Of a DNA stretch of 40,910 nucleotides, positions 7,352-15,266 are shown in pieces. Under the pieces are notes generated by a model. The model was not told the DNA's origin and ran no database searches. It worked only from the letters and a program-made list of their open reading frames with translations. The stretch covers positions 1 through 40,910 of the forward strand of contig JAGVYR010000067.1 of assembly GCA_018303185.1 (NCBI GenBank). Direction: 5' to 3'. The number at the start of each line of letters is the position of its first letter. Position 1 is the stretch's first letter. The translations under genes and the position numbers were made by a program. Origin of the DNA: Candidatus Woesearchaeota archaeon (GTDB taxonomy: Archaea; Nanobdellota; Nanobdellia; Woesearchaeales; GW2011-AR4).

Positions 7352-8060
7352 TATTGTTCACCCTTTGAGTTTGTGTGCAGCCGTTCTGCTCGAGGAAAGA
7401 TTTTATCCTCTCTGTCAGCCCTGAAAGATGGCTTTCCTGCTCAATCTTCCTTATTGTCTTTATCGCAAGAAACTCCTTCTCAGGATCGCCCTGTATCCAT
7501 GCAATTCCGTTCTGCCCGACAATTATGTTGCAGCCGGTCATGTCTTTTATCATGCTTACCATGCTGCCCTGCTTTCCAATAATCCTTGGGACCTTGTTGG
7601 ATGCAACTTCTACCATCCTTCCGCCCCTCAGCTTCCTCAGGCCCGGGCCTTTCATGCTTATGTCCACAAGCTTCTGCGAAGTAACATTGTAGATTTTTGC
7701 AACAATGTAATCGCCCATGCTGTAATACTGCGTAAGATCGGCACCTCTCGCTATGAATTCAGAGGTAGCCTCCCTCACAGGCAGCATTGCCGAGTATGGG
7801 CTGTTCGTGTCAACTCTCCACCCGTTCATGCTGACATCAGTCACCTTGCAGATTATCGTGTCGTTCTTCTTTGGGATATACCGCCCGGACATCGGAATGA
7901 GCTTTATCGCCCTCCCGTCCAGCTGCACAAGCCCTAGGCGCCCTGCAACTATGTTGTCACCTTCCCTGTAAGTCCCCTGCCCCGGAAGGTTGTCCATCCC
8001 CACAGCGAGAACTTCGCCAGGAACGACAATGTCCTTGTCCTTAACTTTTATTTCTGTCAT
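7341..8060 (-). CDS. rrp4: Exosome RNA-binding cap subunit Rrp4
   Basis: Rrp4 caps the exosome ring and feeds RNA into it. The order is an N-terminal domain (VVPGEVLAVGMDNLPGQGTY), an S1 domain (about 60-130) and a KH domain with the G-x-x-G loop in RIIGKQGSMVSMI. The frame is open five codons further upstream to a GTG, but the archaeal Shine-Dalgarno GGTGAG lies just before the ATG used here, so the shorter start (239 aa) is preferred. The Shine-Dalgarno overlaps the SBDS stop codon. Confidence 0.93.
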   Translation of the reverse strand: MTEIKVKDKDIVVPGEVLAVGMDNLPGQGTYREGDNIVAGRLGLVQLDGRAIKLIPMSGRYIPKKNDTIICKVTDVSMNGWRVDTNSPYSAMLPVREATSEFIARGADLTQYYSMGDYIVAKIYNVTSQKLVDISMKGPGLRKLRGGRMVEVASNKVPRIIGKQGSMVSMIKDMTGCNIIVGQNGIAWIQGDPEKEFLAIKTIRKIEQESHLSGLTERIKSFLEQNGCTQTQRVNNNEL

Positions 8061-8071
8061 TTGATTCAACC

Positions 8072-8773
8072 TCACCTGACTTTCTGCACTTTTGCCTCAA
8101 CATTTCCGTGAGTCAGTGCGTTTATTTTGTCGTAAAAATCACTTTCAAGTCCGCCTGGAATCTCCAGCAGCACGAGAAGGGAGCCGTCATTCTGCCAATC
8201 TTCACGAAGTTTTGTGCCAAATGAATTTATTATGCCGTATGACTTGGCTGCAAATTCAGGCGGTATCTTTACCGAAATTTCCTTGATTTCAAACTTTATC
8301 GGGAGTATCGGCCTCAGCAGTTTCAGGGCTTCCTGCACCTGCCTCTGCACAGGCTCAAATTCATGGAGATGAAATTTTGCCTCTGCCAGCGCATTCTCTA
8401 TCCTCTGCAGAGGATGGGGATGGTGTGTTGTTGGATCGACACCATTGACATGAATCATGTTTACAATCTGCCTGTACTTTTGCTCCCTCAGCTTTGCCTT
8501 GTGCTCTGCAGTTATCTGGACTTCTCCCTTTTCTATGATCGCTTTTGCAGCTTCAAGATGGTCGGCAGTCCCGAAAACTTCCTTCATTGCCCCTTCAGCT
8601 GCTGCAAGGCCCTTGTGCGCATCCGTAAAGACTTTCTGGGCTGCGAGAACATTCTTTATGTCTATCCCTTTTCCGGCTTTCAGCTCCAGCGCCATGTCAG
8701 AGTCCACAAGAATCTCAAAAGTATGGCCGTGGCTTTTCAGCCTTGCTATCACTGCCTTGTCTACATTAACCAT
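8072..8773 (-). CDS. Ribosome maturation protein SBDS homologue
   Basis: This is the archaeal orthologue of human SBDS and yeast Sdo1, which act with an EF-2-like GTPase in late large-subunit maturation. In archaea the gene is usually part of the exosome operon, as here. The SBDS N-terminal domain (DKAVIARLKSHGHTFEILVD) is followed by the central helical domain with VNMIHVNGVDPTTHHPHP and a ferredoxin-like C-terminal domain. The ATG chosen lies one nt after the psmA stop codon. An upstream in-frame extension of 14 basic residues overlaps psmA and is unlikely to be used. Confidence 0.95.
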   Translation of the reverse strand: MVNVDKAVIARLKSHGHTFEILVDSDMALELKAGKGIDIKNVLAAQKVFTDAHKGLAAAEGAMKEVFGTADHLEAAKAIIEKGEVQITAEHKAKLREQKYRQIVNMIHVNGVDPTTHHPHPLQRIENALAEAKFHLHEFEPVQRQVQEALKLLRPILPIKFEIKEISVKIPPEFAAKSYGIINSFGTKLREDWQNDGSLLVLLEIPGGLESDFYDKINALTHGNVEAKVQKVR

Positions 8774-8774
8774 T

Positions 8775-9512
8775 TTACTTCTTCTTTGCCGCTTTGTCTC
8801 CTGCCGCTTTCTCAATGTCTTCCTTCGAGAACTTAGCGAATTTTCTCTTCTTTGAGTCTATATAAGCTGCATCTATTCTCTCTATCTTGAAATTTTCCCC
8901 AAGGATCTTTTTTAATGCCTTTAATGACAGCTTCAGGGCGTCGCTTATGCTCATGCCGGGATTGTATTCCTTATGCAGGATTTCCTCAATCTCCACTTCG
9001 CCCTCGCCGATTGCGGTTGCCTTGTACTCGAAATATATCCCTGTCGGGTCTGTCTCGAATAATTTCGGGCGGTGGTTGTCAATCCCCCCTACGAGTATTG
9101 AGACGCCGAATGGCCTCAAGCCCCCGCTCTGGGTGCATATCTGCTTTAAGTCGCAGATGTCCTTTGTTATTGTCAGGATGTCAATTTCCGAGTCAAAAGT
9201 CACCTTGTGCTGCTGTGCCTTCAGCTGGGCCCTTTCTATAAGGACGCGCGCATCCGAGAGAATTCCTGCTGCCGTAGCTGCAATGTGCTCGTCAATCTGC
9301 CATACTTTCTCTACAGACTCTGGAACGACCAATGAGTCTACTATCCTCTTATCTGCCACGAAAAGGACGCCGTCTGAGCATGTTATGCCAATTGCTGTGG
9401 AGCCCTGCCTGACTGTCTTCTTGGCGTATTCCACCTGAAGTAGCCTGCCGTCAGGGCTGAACATTGTAATTGCGCGGTCATATCCCATCATCTGATGCTG
9501 CATCGGTTGCAT
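8775..9512 (-). CDS. psmA: Proteasome subunit alpha PsmA
   Basis: PsmA forms the outer gate rings of the 20S proteasome. The signature YDRAITMFSPDGRLLQVEYA is present near the N-terminus, followed by KKTVRQGSTAIGI. The C-terminus is Lys/Ala-rich (KAAGDKAAKKK). The start is fixed by a GGAGG Shine-Dalgarno ten nt before this ATG; a longer TTG-initiated frame would read through that ribosome-binding site. This is the first gene of the exosome operon. It follows a long leader region that is A-rich on the coding strand. Confidence 0.95.
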   Translation of the reverse strand: MQPMQHQMMGYDRAITMFSPDGRLLQVEYAKKTVRQGSTAIGITCSDGVLFVADKRIVDSLVVPESVEKVWQIDEHIAATAAGILSDARVLIERAQLKAQQHKVTFDSEIDILTITKDICDLKQICTQSGGLRPFGVSILVGGIDNHRPKLFETDPTGIYFEYKATAIGEGEVEIEEILHKEYNPGMSISDALKLSLKALKKILGENFKIERIDAAYIDSKKRKFAKFSKEDIEKAAGDKAAKKK

Positions 9513-9760
9513 TTGATCATCGCCTCCTACTTTCAATTTTCATTAATTCTAACGTAAAATCAAGTGCAACTCACGAAGTGAAATTAGTTGCATTTTGACC
9601 TTAACCTTCTTGCATTGCCTTTTTAATAATCGTGATTTTTTATTATTGTTTTATGATTTGTTTGTAATGAATTTTTTTATTGGTTTTTGAGTACTGTTGT
9701 TTTGTGCTTTTTTTGTTATTTTTTATAATTGAAATATTGTTTTTAGCCTGTTGTTATTTT
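9513..9760 (-). other. A-rich, T/G-poor leader region upstream of psmA
   Basis: There is no convincing gene in this gap. On the minus strand it is dominated by A with scattered C. Near psmA, TGCAACT (9569-9575) and AGTTGCA form an inverted repeat enclosing a small CAC/GTG hairpin. The composition resembles the stretch before rps12 in this window, suggesting a long, mostly unstructured 5' leader or a shared upstream element for highly expressed operons. Confidence 0.5.
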
Positions 9761-10117
9761 TTAATGCGTTAAATATAATGCCGCTTTCCTCAAAACCCCT
9801 GAAAGCCCTATGCTCCTCACAATCACTTCCTTGTTTTCTATATCTTTTATGAAGGCCAATGACGCCCTTAATTCATCCACACTTTTGTGGCTTACCCTTA
9901 TCAGGCCGCGCTGCTTTTCCTCATTCCACTTATCCCTGAGGAACAAAAGGCCTGCTCTTGCCATCCCCAGGCTTCCGGTAAGGTCTTTTACAGCGCTGAA
10001 GACTGAATTCTCAACAGCGTCTGCATGGACTTTGCCGTCTGATATAACTTCAAAAGCCAAATATCGCTTTTTTTCCCTTAGGCTCGGCATCAAAGGCTTT
10101 AATTTTCTTTTAGCCAT
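9761..10117 (-). CDS. rnp2: Ribonuclease P protein component 2 (Pop5)
   Basis: Pop5 is one of the archaeal RNase P proteins that help the RNA subunit cleave 5' leaders from pre-tRNA. The start KLKPLMPSLREKKRYLAFEVI is typical, followed by the alpha/beta core (SVFSAVKDLTGSLGMARAGLLFL) and RGLIRVSHKSVDELRASLAFI. The length of 118 aa is normal. Pop5 genes often lie in the exosome/proteasome neighbourhood; here it precedes psmA on the same strand with about 250 bp between them. A TATA-like CATTTATAAAC at about 10189-10199 would give a leader of about 50 nt. Confidence 0.92.
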   Translation of the reverse strand: MAKRKLKPLMPSLREKKRYLAFEVISDGKVHADAVENSVFSAVKDLTGSLGMARAGLLFLRDKWNEEKQRGLIRVSHKSVDELRASLAFIKDIENKEVIVRSIGLSGVLRKAALYLTH

Positions 10118-10200
10118 ATTTTAAAACAAGAAGGAAATCTGCTTTTTGGGTCCCTTCTTCTCTCTTACCTTTTGGAGGATATCTGGGATGTTTATAAATG

Positions 10201-11031
10201 TTATTGTTTGGGATTAGCATCAGGCAACCTGAAAAAATCCCCGAAATAAAGGAATGTTGCGAAATCACGAGTAAATGGCCATTCTTCCGTAGCCTTAACT
10301 ACGCGCTGCATATTACTCTCCCTGTATATCTCATCAAGAAACTTGTCTAAATTGCCACCAACAAAAGCAACTTTTAATTTTTCAGCATCACTGAAAATCT
10401 GGACAAATGCCACTACATGCATATCGTATGTCAACTGCCCCCTATAGATGTCCAGCATTTCAAGGCTATATGGTTCCGTCAGCATCTTATTTTGCGGATG
10501 AAACCTGGTTCTCCACGCCCCTATTGTAAGCTTTTCAAGGCGCGAACTTGTTGATATTTTAAGCAAGTTGCTTATTTGCTGCATCCCTTCCGGAGCAGGC
10601 TCCACAGAATAAACGTGGTTAAAGTCTTCAGCCATTCCCCAATCCTGGCCAGAATTTAAGGCATTCCAGATCATGATGGAAATGTCCTGCAATGCGCTCC
10701 TGACTGTGGCAGATTCCCTAGTGCCAGTCCCGCTTTCTGCTGAATAGAATGCCCTCTCAGCATCATCATTGAAAAATCCCCAGTGCATCCTTAATGCCTT
10801 TGGTATTTTCTGGAATTCTAAAGAATACTGGCCTTCCCTTAGGTTTTTGCCGCCATCCTTTGCAGCAAATATCCTTGCGGAATTATAAAAACCCAGCGCT
10901 TCCTGTGCCATGCCAGTCAGGAGTCTGGAATTCGTATCAGTATGGTGCCCCCATCCAATCTCTCCGGATGCATAACAATGAATCATCGGGACGCCTTTCA
11001 CAATTCGCGGCTCGTACAAAGCAGTTGCCAT
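10201..11031 (-). CDS. Hypothetical protein (276 aa)
   Basis: I do not recognise this protein. It has no signal peptide or membrane helix and looks globular. It is rich in aromatics, with His-containing motifs near the start (MIHCYASGEIGWGHHTDT), a middle region YSAESGTGTRESATVRSALQDISIMIWNAL and a C-terminal alpha/beta-looking part (KLKVAFVGGNLDKFLDEIY). A TATA box (GTTTATAAAC, 11054-11063) about 28 bp upstream supports the start and a leaderless, single-gene transcript. Confidence 0.6.
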   Translation of the reverse strand: MATALYEPRIVKGVPMIHCYASGEIGWGHHTDTNSRLLTGMAQEALGFYNSARIFAAKDGGKNLREGQYSLEFQKIPKALRMHWGFFNDDAERAFYSAESGTGTRESATVRSALQDISIMIWNALNSGQDWGMAEDFNHVYSVEPAPEGMQQISNLLKISTSSRLEKLTIGAWRTRFHPQNKMLTEPYSLEMLDIYRGQLTYDMHVVAFVQIFSDAEKLKVAFVGGNLDKFLDEIYRESNMQRVVKATEEWPFTRDFATFLYFGDFFRLPDANPKQ

Positions 11032-11109
11032 GCTGAATGGGTTTTCTTGCTGAGTTTATAAACATTTTTGTTGTCGGCACGTCAATACTTACAGGAATTT
11101 GCACGATAT

Positions 11110-11120
11110 CTTTATATAAA
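11110..11120 (+). promoter_or_regulatory. TATA box of the DUF2000 gene
   Basis: CTTTATATAAA is centred 26 bp before the ATG at 11141, predicting a leaderless mRNA. Confidence 0.7.
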
Positions 11121-11140
11121 ATTAGGATAAATCTGCTGTT

Positions 11141-11554
11141 ATGGAAAACAAAAAGCTTGCAGTAATATTGAATGAAAAGCTCGATGCCGGCAAGGCAGCC
11201 AATGCGCTTGCACACGCAATGCTTGGCTTCGGGGCGGGAGCAGTAACCAAGGAAGAGGTAAGGCTGAACAAGTATGAAGGTGCAGATGGGAAAGTGCATG
11301 AAAACATTTCTGAGATGGGAATTGTTGTGCTGAGGGCAAGCTCGGGGAAAATAAGGACGATAAAGAATGCTGCGGCACAGGCAGGGCTGAAATATGTTGA
11401 TTTTGTGGATACAATGAGCATAGGGACTTACGAGGAAGAGTATGCACTTACAAAGACAAAGAAAGATGAAGAGCTGAATTACTGGGCGCTGATATTATTC
11501 GGGGATTTTGGCAGAGTTACGGAACTGACAGGGAAGCTTTCTTTGTATAAATAA
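11141..11554 (+). CDS. DUF2000 family protein (PTH2-like fold)
   Basis: The 137-residue protein begins KKLAVILNEKLDAGKAANALAHAMLGFG, the DUF2000 pattern of a strand plus an A-x-N-A-x-A-H helix also seen in peptidyl-tRNA hydrolase 2. It contains GADGKVHENI and the later KYVDFVDTM. The family's biochemical role is not established. The Asn/His helix is kept. The next operon, a toxin-antitoxin pair, has its own promoter. Confidence 0.75.
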   Translation: MENKKLAVILNEKLDAGKAANALAHAMLGFGAGAVTKEEVRLNKYEGADGKVHENISEMGIVVLRASSGKIRTIKNAAAQAGLKYVDFVDTMSIGTYEEEYALTKTKKDEELNYWALILFGDFGRVTELTGKLSLYK

Positions 11555-11562
11555 ACCGCAAC

Positions 11563-11587
11563 CTTTAAATACTATAGTGCACTATAG
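11563..11587 (+). promoter_or_regulatory. TATA box plus 16-bp perfect palindromic operator of the RelBE-type pair
   Basis: The TATA box CTTTAAATA (11563-11571) abuts the perfect palindrome CTATAGTGCACTATAG (11572-11587), and the ATG follows six bases later. The predicted transcription start is the start codon. A protein bound here would block polymerase between TATA and start, the classic autoregulation of such pairs. Confidence 0.8.
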
Positions 11588-11593
11588 CCTGCT

Positions 11594-11812
11594 ATGGCAA
11601 CTACAATACAGATAAGCGGAAAGCTCCAGCAGGAACTTTCAAAGAGGAAGCTCTTTGACAGGGAAACCTACGAGGAGGTCATTTGGGGCATCATGGAAGA
11701 CACAATGGAGCTTAACGAGCAGACCAAGAAGGAGATAGCAGAGGCTAAGGCAGAAGCAGAGCAGGGAAAAACAGTATCTTTTGAAGAAGTTAAAAGAAGG
11801 CTTAAGCTCTGA
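11594..11812 (+). CDS. Antitoxin of a RelBE/ParDE-type pair
   Basis: The 72-residue protein begins MATTIQISGKLQQELSKRK, a short strand plus helix typical of ribbon-helix-helix or AbrB-like antitoxins. A long charged helix follows (ELNEQTKKEIAEAKAEAEQG), with a C-terminal segment FEEVKRRLKL that probably wraps the toxin. The stop codon shares one base with the toxin start (TGATG). The palindromic operator next to the TATA box indicates that it, or its complex with toxin, represses the operon. Confidence 0.85.
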   Translation: MATTIQISGKLQQELSKRKLFDRETYEEVIWGIMEDTMELNEQTKKEIAEAKAEAEQGKTVSFEEVKRRLKL

Positions 11813-12066
11813 TGTACCAAATAGAATTTACGGAAAAGGCCTTAAAGCAGATTAGTAAATTAGAAAAAGAAATTCAAAAAAGAATCCTTAATTCTCTGGA
11901 AAGGATACGGATAAGGCCCGAGTCATATGTTACACAACTTGTTGGCGAGCCATACTATAAGCTTAGGGTAGGGGACTATAGGCTGATAATTGATATCCAG
12001 AATGATAGATTAATCCTGCTGGTTGTGAAGGTTGGGCACAGGAAAAACATATACAAAGAGCTTTAA
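11812..12066 (+). CDS. RelE/ParE superfamily toxin
   Basis: The 84-residue protein has the RelE layout: an initial strand and helices (YQIEFTEKALKQISKLEKEIQKRIL), then central strands with YYKLRVGDYRLIIDI and the C-terminal VKVGHRKNIYKEL. The Arg in VGDYR, the Arg in GHRKNIY and the final Tyr match RelE RNase positions, so it probably cleaves mRNA on the ribosome; gyrase-type ParE action is less likely. Its last four bases overlap the convergent 37-aa gene on the other strand. Confidence 0.88.
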   Translation: MYQIEFTEKALKQISKLEKEIQKRILNSLERIRIRPESYVTQLVGEPYYKLRVGDYRLIIDIQNDRLILLVVKVGHRKNIYKEL

Positions 12067-12176
12067 TCCCTATACTCGTGGCTGTCGAGCCTTTCTTTTA
12101 ATTCGTCAAGCTCGTCTTCCAGGAATTCAATCCTTTCCTTCAAAGCCATAATCTCCTTTCTTGTTTCTTCTTCCAT
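12063..12176 (-). CDS. 37-residue charged coiled-coil micro-protein
   Basis: This short frame reads MEEETRKEIMALKERIEFLE, then a second Glu/Leu-rich stretch ending SHEYRD. Leu, Ile and Met recur with heptad spacing, so it should form a parallel or antiparallel coiled coil. A TATA box (AATTTAAAT on the coding strand, 12199-12207) lies exactly 27 bp before the ATG, as for other leaderless genes nearby, which argues for expression. It converges on the RelE toxin gene with a 4-bp overlap. No function is known. Confidence 0.6.
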   Translation of the reverse strand: MEEETRKEIMALKERIEFLEDELDELKERLDSHEYRD

Positions 12177-12276
12177 AGAATTAGATGGTAAAATCAGGAT
12201 TTAAATTGCTTTTGGAAAATCTTTAAAAACCCGTTGATGAAACCTGAGTTAAAAAAGAGTTATAAGAGGAGGAAAG

Positions 12277-13326
12277 ATGCCAATAGATCTGGAGCTAAAG
12301 AAGATCGAGGAACATTCAGTCGGAGGAATGCAGGTGTTTTTCATAGGAGGAGAAAGGAATAAGCCTTTGGTGTTCATCGCCAAGGATGCACTCCCTTTGA
12401 CCAAAGAGATTGAATGGATGCACCTTCTCAATTATCTTGGATTCAGCGTCGCAACGCTTCACTACAGGGGGCTTGGCAACTCAAGCGGGGAAATGACCAT
12501 CAACGAAAGCACTCTTTCTCCTGTCGATGACATCATATCCGCGGTAGATTTTGCGCATAGGGAAATGGCAGGCAGAAGGCTCGCCCCGAGACATGAAAGA
12601 GCAGTGCATGTTTTGTCATACAGTTTTGGCGGGTTTCCTGCGATGGCAGCCTTGCCTAGGCTGGAAGGCGCAAAAAAGCTGGTTGCATACTCCCCGCCAA
12701 TACCTTCACCATCAAAAGAGCGGGCAAGCCTTTACGGTTTCGGAACAAAATTCGAAAAAATGGGAGGGATACTTGCTCTTTATTCGGATGAGGCTTCCCC
12801 GTTTTATATAAGGGGATTTGATGGACGGGAGGCACGTAATTTTTTCGGAGGTGAAAATCCTGCCGATCTCTCCGGGCTTTTTGCGGCAGTTTCTGATAAC
12901 AGGCTTCAAATTGACATTATGCATACTAGAAGTGATAGTTGGAATGCCTTTCTCAGGACACAGGATTTTGTTTATTCAGCCAACAGATGGTGCTATCACC
13001 ATAAAAGGAGCCCTATCGCAAGAATTATACCTCTTGAGAATGGCAGCGACCATATAAGCGGCTTTGGATATAACGAGATTGCTTTGGCAATGCACCTTCT
13101 GACTGGCAACGGCCTGCATATTTACAAAATGGAGATAGGAAGATTTTCTGATAGGGCCCGCTTTTTAGCGAAAAATATTGAAAGAGGAAAGCTTACAATC
13201 AAAGTTCCGTTCTACTCTGAGAATATTAAAAGCCTGATGAATAACGCGCATGGAGTGTTTTCTCAAGAGTCGGCAAATATGGTTCTTTTTGGCATATACC
13301 CGAGCGCACCAAAATATGCATCCTAA
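12277..13326 (+). CDS. Alpha/beta hydrolase-fold protein
   Basis: The 349-residue protein has the fold's landmarks: the strand and oxyanion region ATLHYRGLGNSSGE (about 59-72), the nucleophile elbow SYSFGG with Ser116, a candidate acid Asp220 in MHTRSDSW, and His259 in NGSDHISGF. The N-terminal part ends in a CAP-free core, and about 90 extra C-terminal residues follow the His. There is no signal peptide, so it is cytosolic. The substrate cannot be inferred. A strong GAGGAGG Shine-Dalgarno lies four nt before the ATG, with a TATA-like CTTTAAAAAC at 12222-12231, so this transcript has a leader. Confidence 0.75.
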   Translation: MPIDLELKKIEEHSVGGMQVFFIGGERNKPLVFIAKDALPLTKEIEWMHLLNYLGFSVATLHYRGLGNSSGEMTINESTLSPVDDIISAVDFAHREMAGRRLAPRHERAVHVLSYSFGGFPAMAALPRLEGAKKLVAYSPPIPSPSKERASLYGFGTKFEKMGGILALYSDEASPFYIRGFDGREARNFFGGENPADLSGLFAAVSDNRLQIDIMHTRSDSWNAFLRTQDFVYSANRWCYHHKRSPIARIIPLENGSDHISGFGYNEIALAMHLLTGNGLHIYKMEIGRFSDRARFLAKNIERGKLTIKVPFYSENIKSLMNNAHGVFSQESANMVLFGIYPSAPKYAS

Positions 13327-13380
13327 AACAATAAACTTTATATTGCACTGCCCTATTATTCCGATTGGAGAATTCTGAAA

Positions 13381-14892
13381 ATGGCAGCAATACAGGTAAG
13401 CCGGGCAGCGATGAAAATAATCGTCACTTTCCTCATACTTGTAGGCGGCTTCACGCTCTCAAGGCTCCTTTCAGCCATTGTGATTGCAATCGCGAAAAGA
13501 AAAGAGACCGTGAAGATAAGCCATGTCCACCTCAACAAGGCGCTGAGATATCTGGTTACAATACTTACCCTCACCACAGCATTGCTTTACCTTAAGACTG
13601 ATTTTGCGGGCACAATGAAAATAGCAAGCAATATACTGGAAGTATCGCTTGATTACCTGCCGGACATGCTTCTCCTCATACTGCTTATAATACTGGGAGT
13701 TACCCTTGCAAACCTCATAACCTTCGGGCTGAGGAGATTTTTCGATGCGACAGGACTTTCCGACCTCATGATGGAGCAGAACAAGGAGCATGTCCTGAGC
13801 ATCTCCCTCGTTTCAGTCAGGATAGCGCTCTATCTCCTCATTTCAGTATCGCTTATGAGCATCTTCGGCATGGATGTCCATAACATAGTAAGGTTTCTGG
13901 GATGGGCGCTCTACGGGCTTCTTGGGCTTCTCCTGCTGTATGTTTTCTTCGGCACAAGGGCTTTTGTCGAGAATTTCATAGCGGGCATTTACCTGAAATC
14001 GTCAAGAATCCTGAAGCTTGGCCATAAGGTAAAGGTTGACGGCACCGAAGGCACTGTAAAGTCAATATCCAACCAGGGCATCACGATAAAGTCCGATTTC
14101 GGCTATAACACATTCATCCCGAACAGGGAATTCATAAAGAAGGAAGTGTCGTACAGGCACATCGAAACAGACCTTGACACGCTGGAGAAAATTAAGGGCT
14201 ATTTTGTCGAGCAGAAGCCGAGCTACTGCGGCCCCGCATGCGCTTCCATGATACTGAAGATTTTCGGCTTCAACGCGACCCAGGCTGAAATAGGGGACAA
14301 GTGCGGCACTGAAGTCGGGAAAGGAACGCACCCGAAAAAGCTGATTGAGGTAGTGCATGAAATAACCAGGGGAAAGGTCGGGGGCGCCTGGATAGACGTA
14401 GACCACATAACCGAGCTCAAATCGGAAATGAGGCTCTGGCTCTCCCAGGGCGCGCTGCCGATAATTGACTACAAGAAGAATATGCTTTTTCCTGCCGCTA
14501 AGTCAGCGCACTACTCTGTTGTTGTCTCGATAGAGGGCGATGACCTTGTCATATTGGACCCGAGCGGCAAGAAAGGCGGCGTCTATCTTGCAGACCCAGT
14601 GAAGATTTACAGGGGGATGGACACTTTCTCGGAGCTTATACAGGGAAAAAGGGGCTACATAGTGTTTGCGCCCGAAGGCACAACAGCTTTCCACAGGATT
14701 GAGGAGGGCATTATATATTCTGACCCCGGCCTTTATACCGAACTCAGCCAGCAGCTGAAGAAGGAGCTTTTCAGCATCCTTGAGAAAGGGCAGGTAATAG
14801 AGAGTGTGCTTCCGCCGAGGGTGAAGAGCTTCCTGAGCAAGTGGAAGGAAAAGGACAAGATAGCGAGATTGTGGAGGCCGAATACGATTTAG
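13381..14892 (+). CDS. MscS-type mechanosensitive channel fused to a C39-like peptidase domain
   Basis: The N-terminal half has about five membrane helices (13-38, 52-70, 92-116, 140-162, 172-192). They lead into the MscS pore/beta domain, readable as ENFIAGIYLKSSRILKLGHKV and VDGTEGTVKSISNQGITIKS. At residue 274 a papain-fold C39-like domain begins. Gln278 and Cys283 lie in EQKPSYCGPACA, His377 in SAHYSVVV and Asp393 in VILDPSG, so all catalytic positions are present. The C-terminal 90 residues are helical and charged. C39 domains usually cut after GG in leader peptides during export. Here the domain should face the cytosol, where the MscS beta domain lies. The fusion may tie proteolysis to membrane tension. 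Confidence 0.85.
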   Translation: MAAIQVSRAAMKIIVTFLILVGGFTLSRLLSAIVIAIAKRKETVKISHVHLNKALRYLVTILTLTTALLYLKTDFAGTMKIASNILEVSLDYLPDMLLLILLIILGVTLANLITFGLRRFFDATGLSDLMMEQNKEHVLSISLVSVRIALYLLISVSLMSIFGMDVHNIVRFLGWALYGLLGLLLLYVFFGTRAFVENFIAGIYLKSSRILKLGHKVKVDGTEGTVKSISNQGITIKSDFGYNTFIPNREFIKKEVSYRHIETDLDTLEKIKGYFVEQKPSYCGPACASMILKIFGFNATQAEIGDKCGTEVGKGTHPKKLIEVVHEITRGKVGGAWIDVDHITELKSEMRLWLSQGALPIIDYKKNMLFPAAKSAHYSVVVSIEGDDLVILDPSGKKGGVYLADPVKIYRGMDTFSELIQGKRGYIVFAPEGTTAFHRIEEGIIYSDPGLYTELSQQLKKELFSILEKGQVIESVLPPRVKSFLSKWKEKDKIARLWRPNTI

Positions 14893-14972
14893 CCAACTTA
14901 AGGCAGGCGCCGAAATTTTTGCGGGGCAGGTTGCGAGTTCTGATTAAGGCAAAGAACAATTTTCCCGATAAA

Positions 14973-15177
14973 GGTTAAGGCAGTCGCCATTAATTTGAGG
15001 CTGAGGCAGAATACATGTTCCGGGAATAAGGCATTGTTTTTTTCCCAACAAACAAAATCCAATGTTTCAACAAAATAAAAAATCAAAAAACAACCGAGAT
15101 TTGAACGCGAGCCTGCTCAAACTTGCGCTAAGGCGAAGCGTTCTCACAGGCAAATCTCTGGCGGCTCTGCCTTAACC
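14973..15177. ncRNA. Structured intergenic region with tRNA-like T-loop (candidate ncRNA or degenerate tRNA)
   Basis: The gap between two plus-strand genes holds a nested set of inverted repeats: GGTTAAGGCAG at 14973-14983 with its complement at 15167-15177, GAGATTTG (15096-15103) with CAAATCTC (15151-15158), GCCTG (15111-15115) with CAGGC (15147-15151), and CGCT/AGCG (15126-15140). On the minus strand it contains GTTCAAATC, as in a tRNA T-loop, and GGTTAAGGC, as in the D-loop of leucine or serine tRNAs. I could not build a full cloverleaf: no acceptor stem is found. The strand is undecided. Confidence 0.4.
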
Positions 15178-15236
15178 GAGTAAAAAACAATCGGGCAAAA
15201 GGTGCATTAGGCTGATCCAATCCAATTTAGGGCAAA

Positions 15237-15248
15237 TTTTTTATAATT
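15237..15248 (+). promoter_or_regulatory. TATA box of the large surface-protein gene
   Basis: The AT-rich TTTTTATAATTC is centred about 25 bp before the ATG at 15267; the mRNA should be leaderless. Confidence 0.6.
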
Positions 15249-15266
15249 CCAATGTAATTTTCTGCC

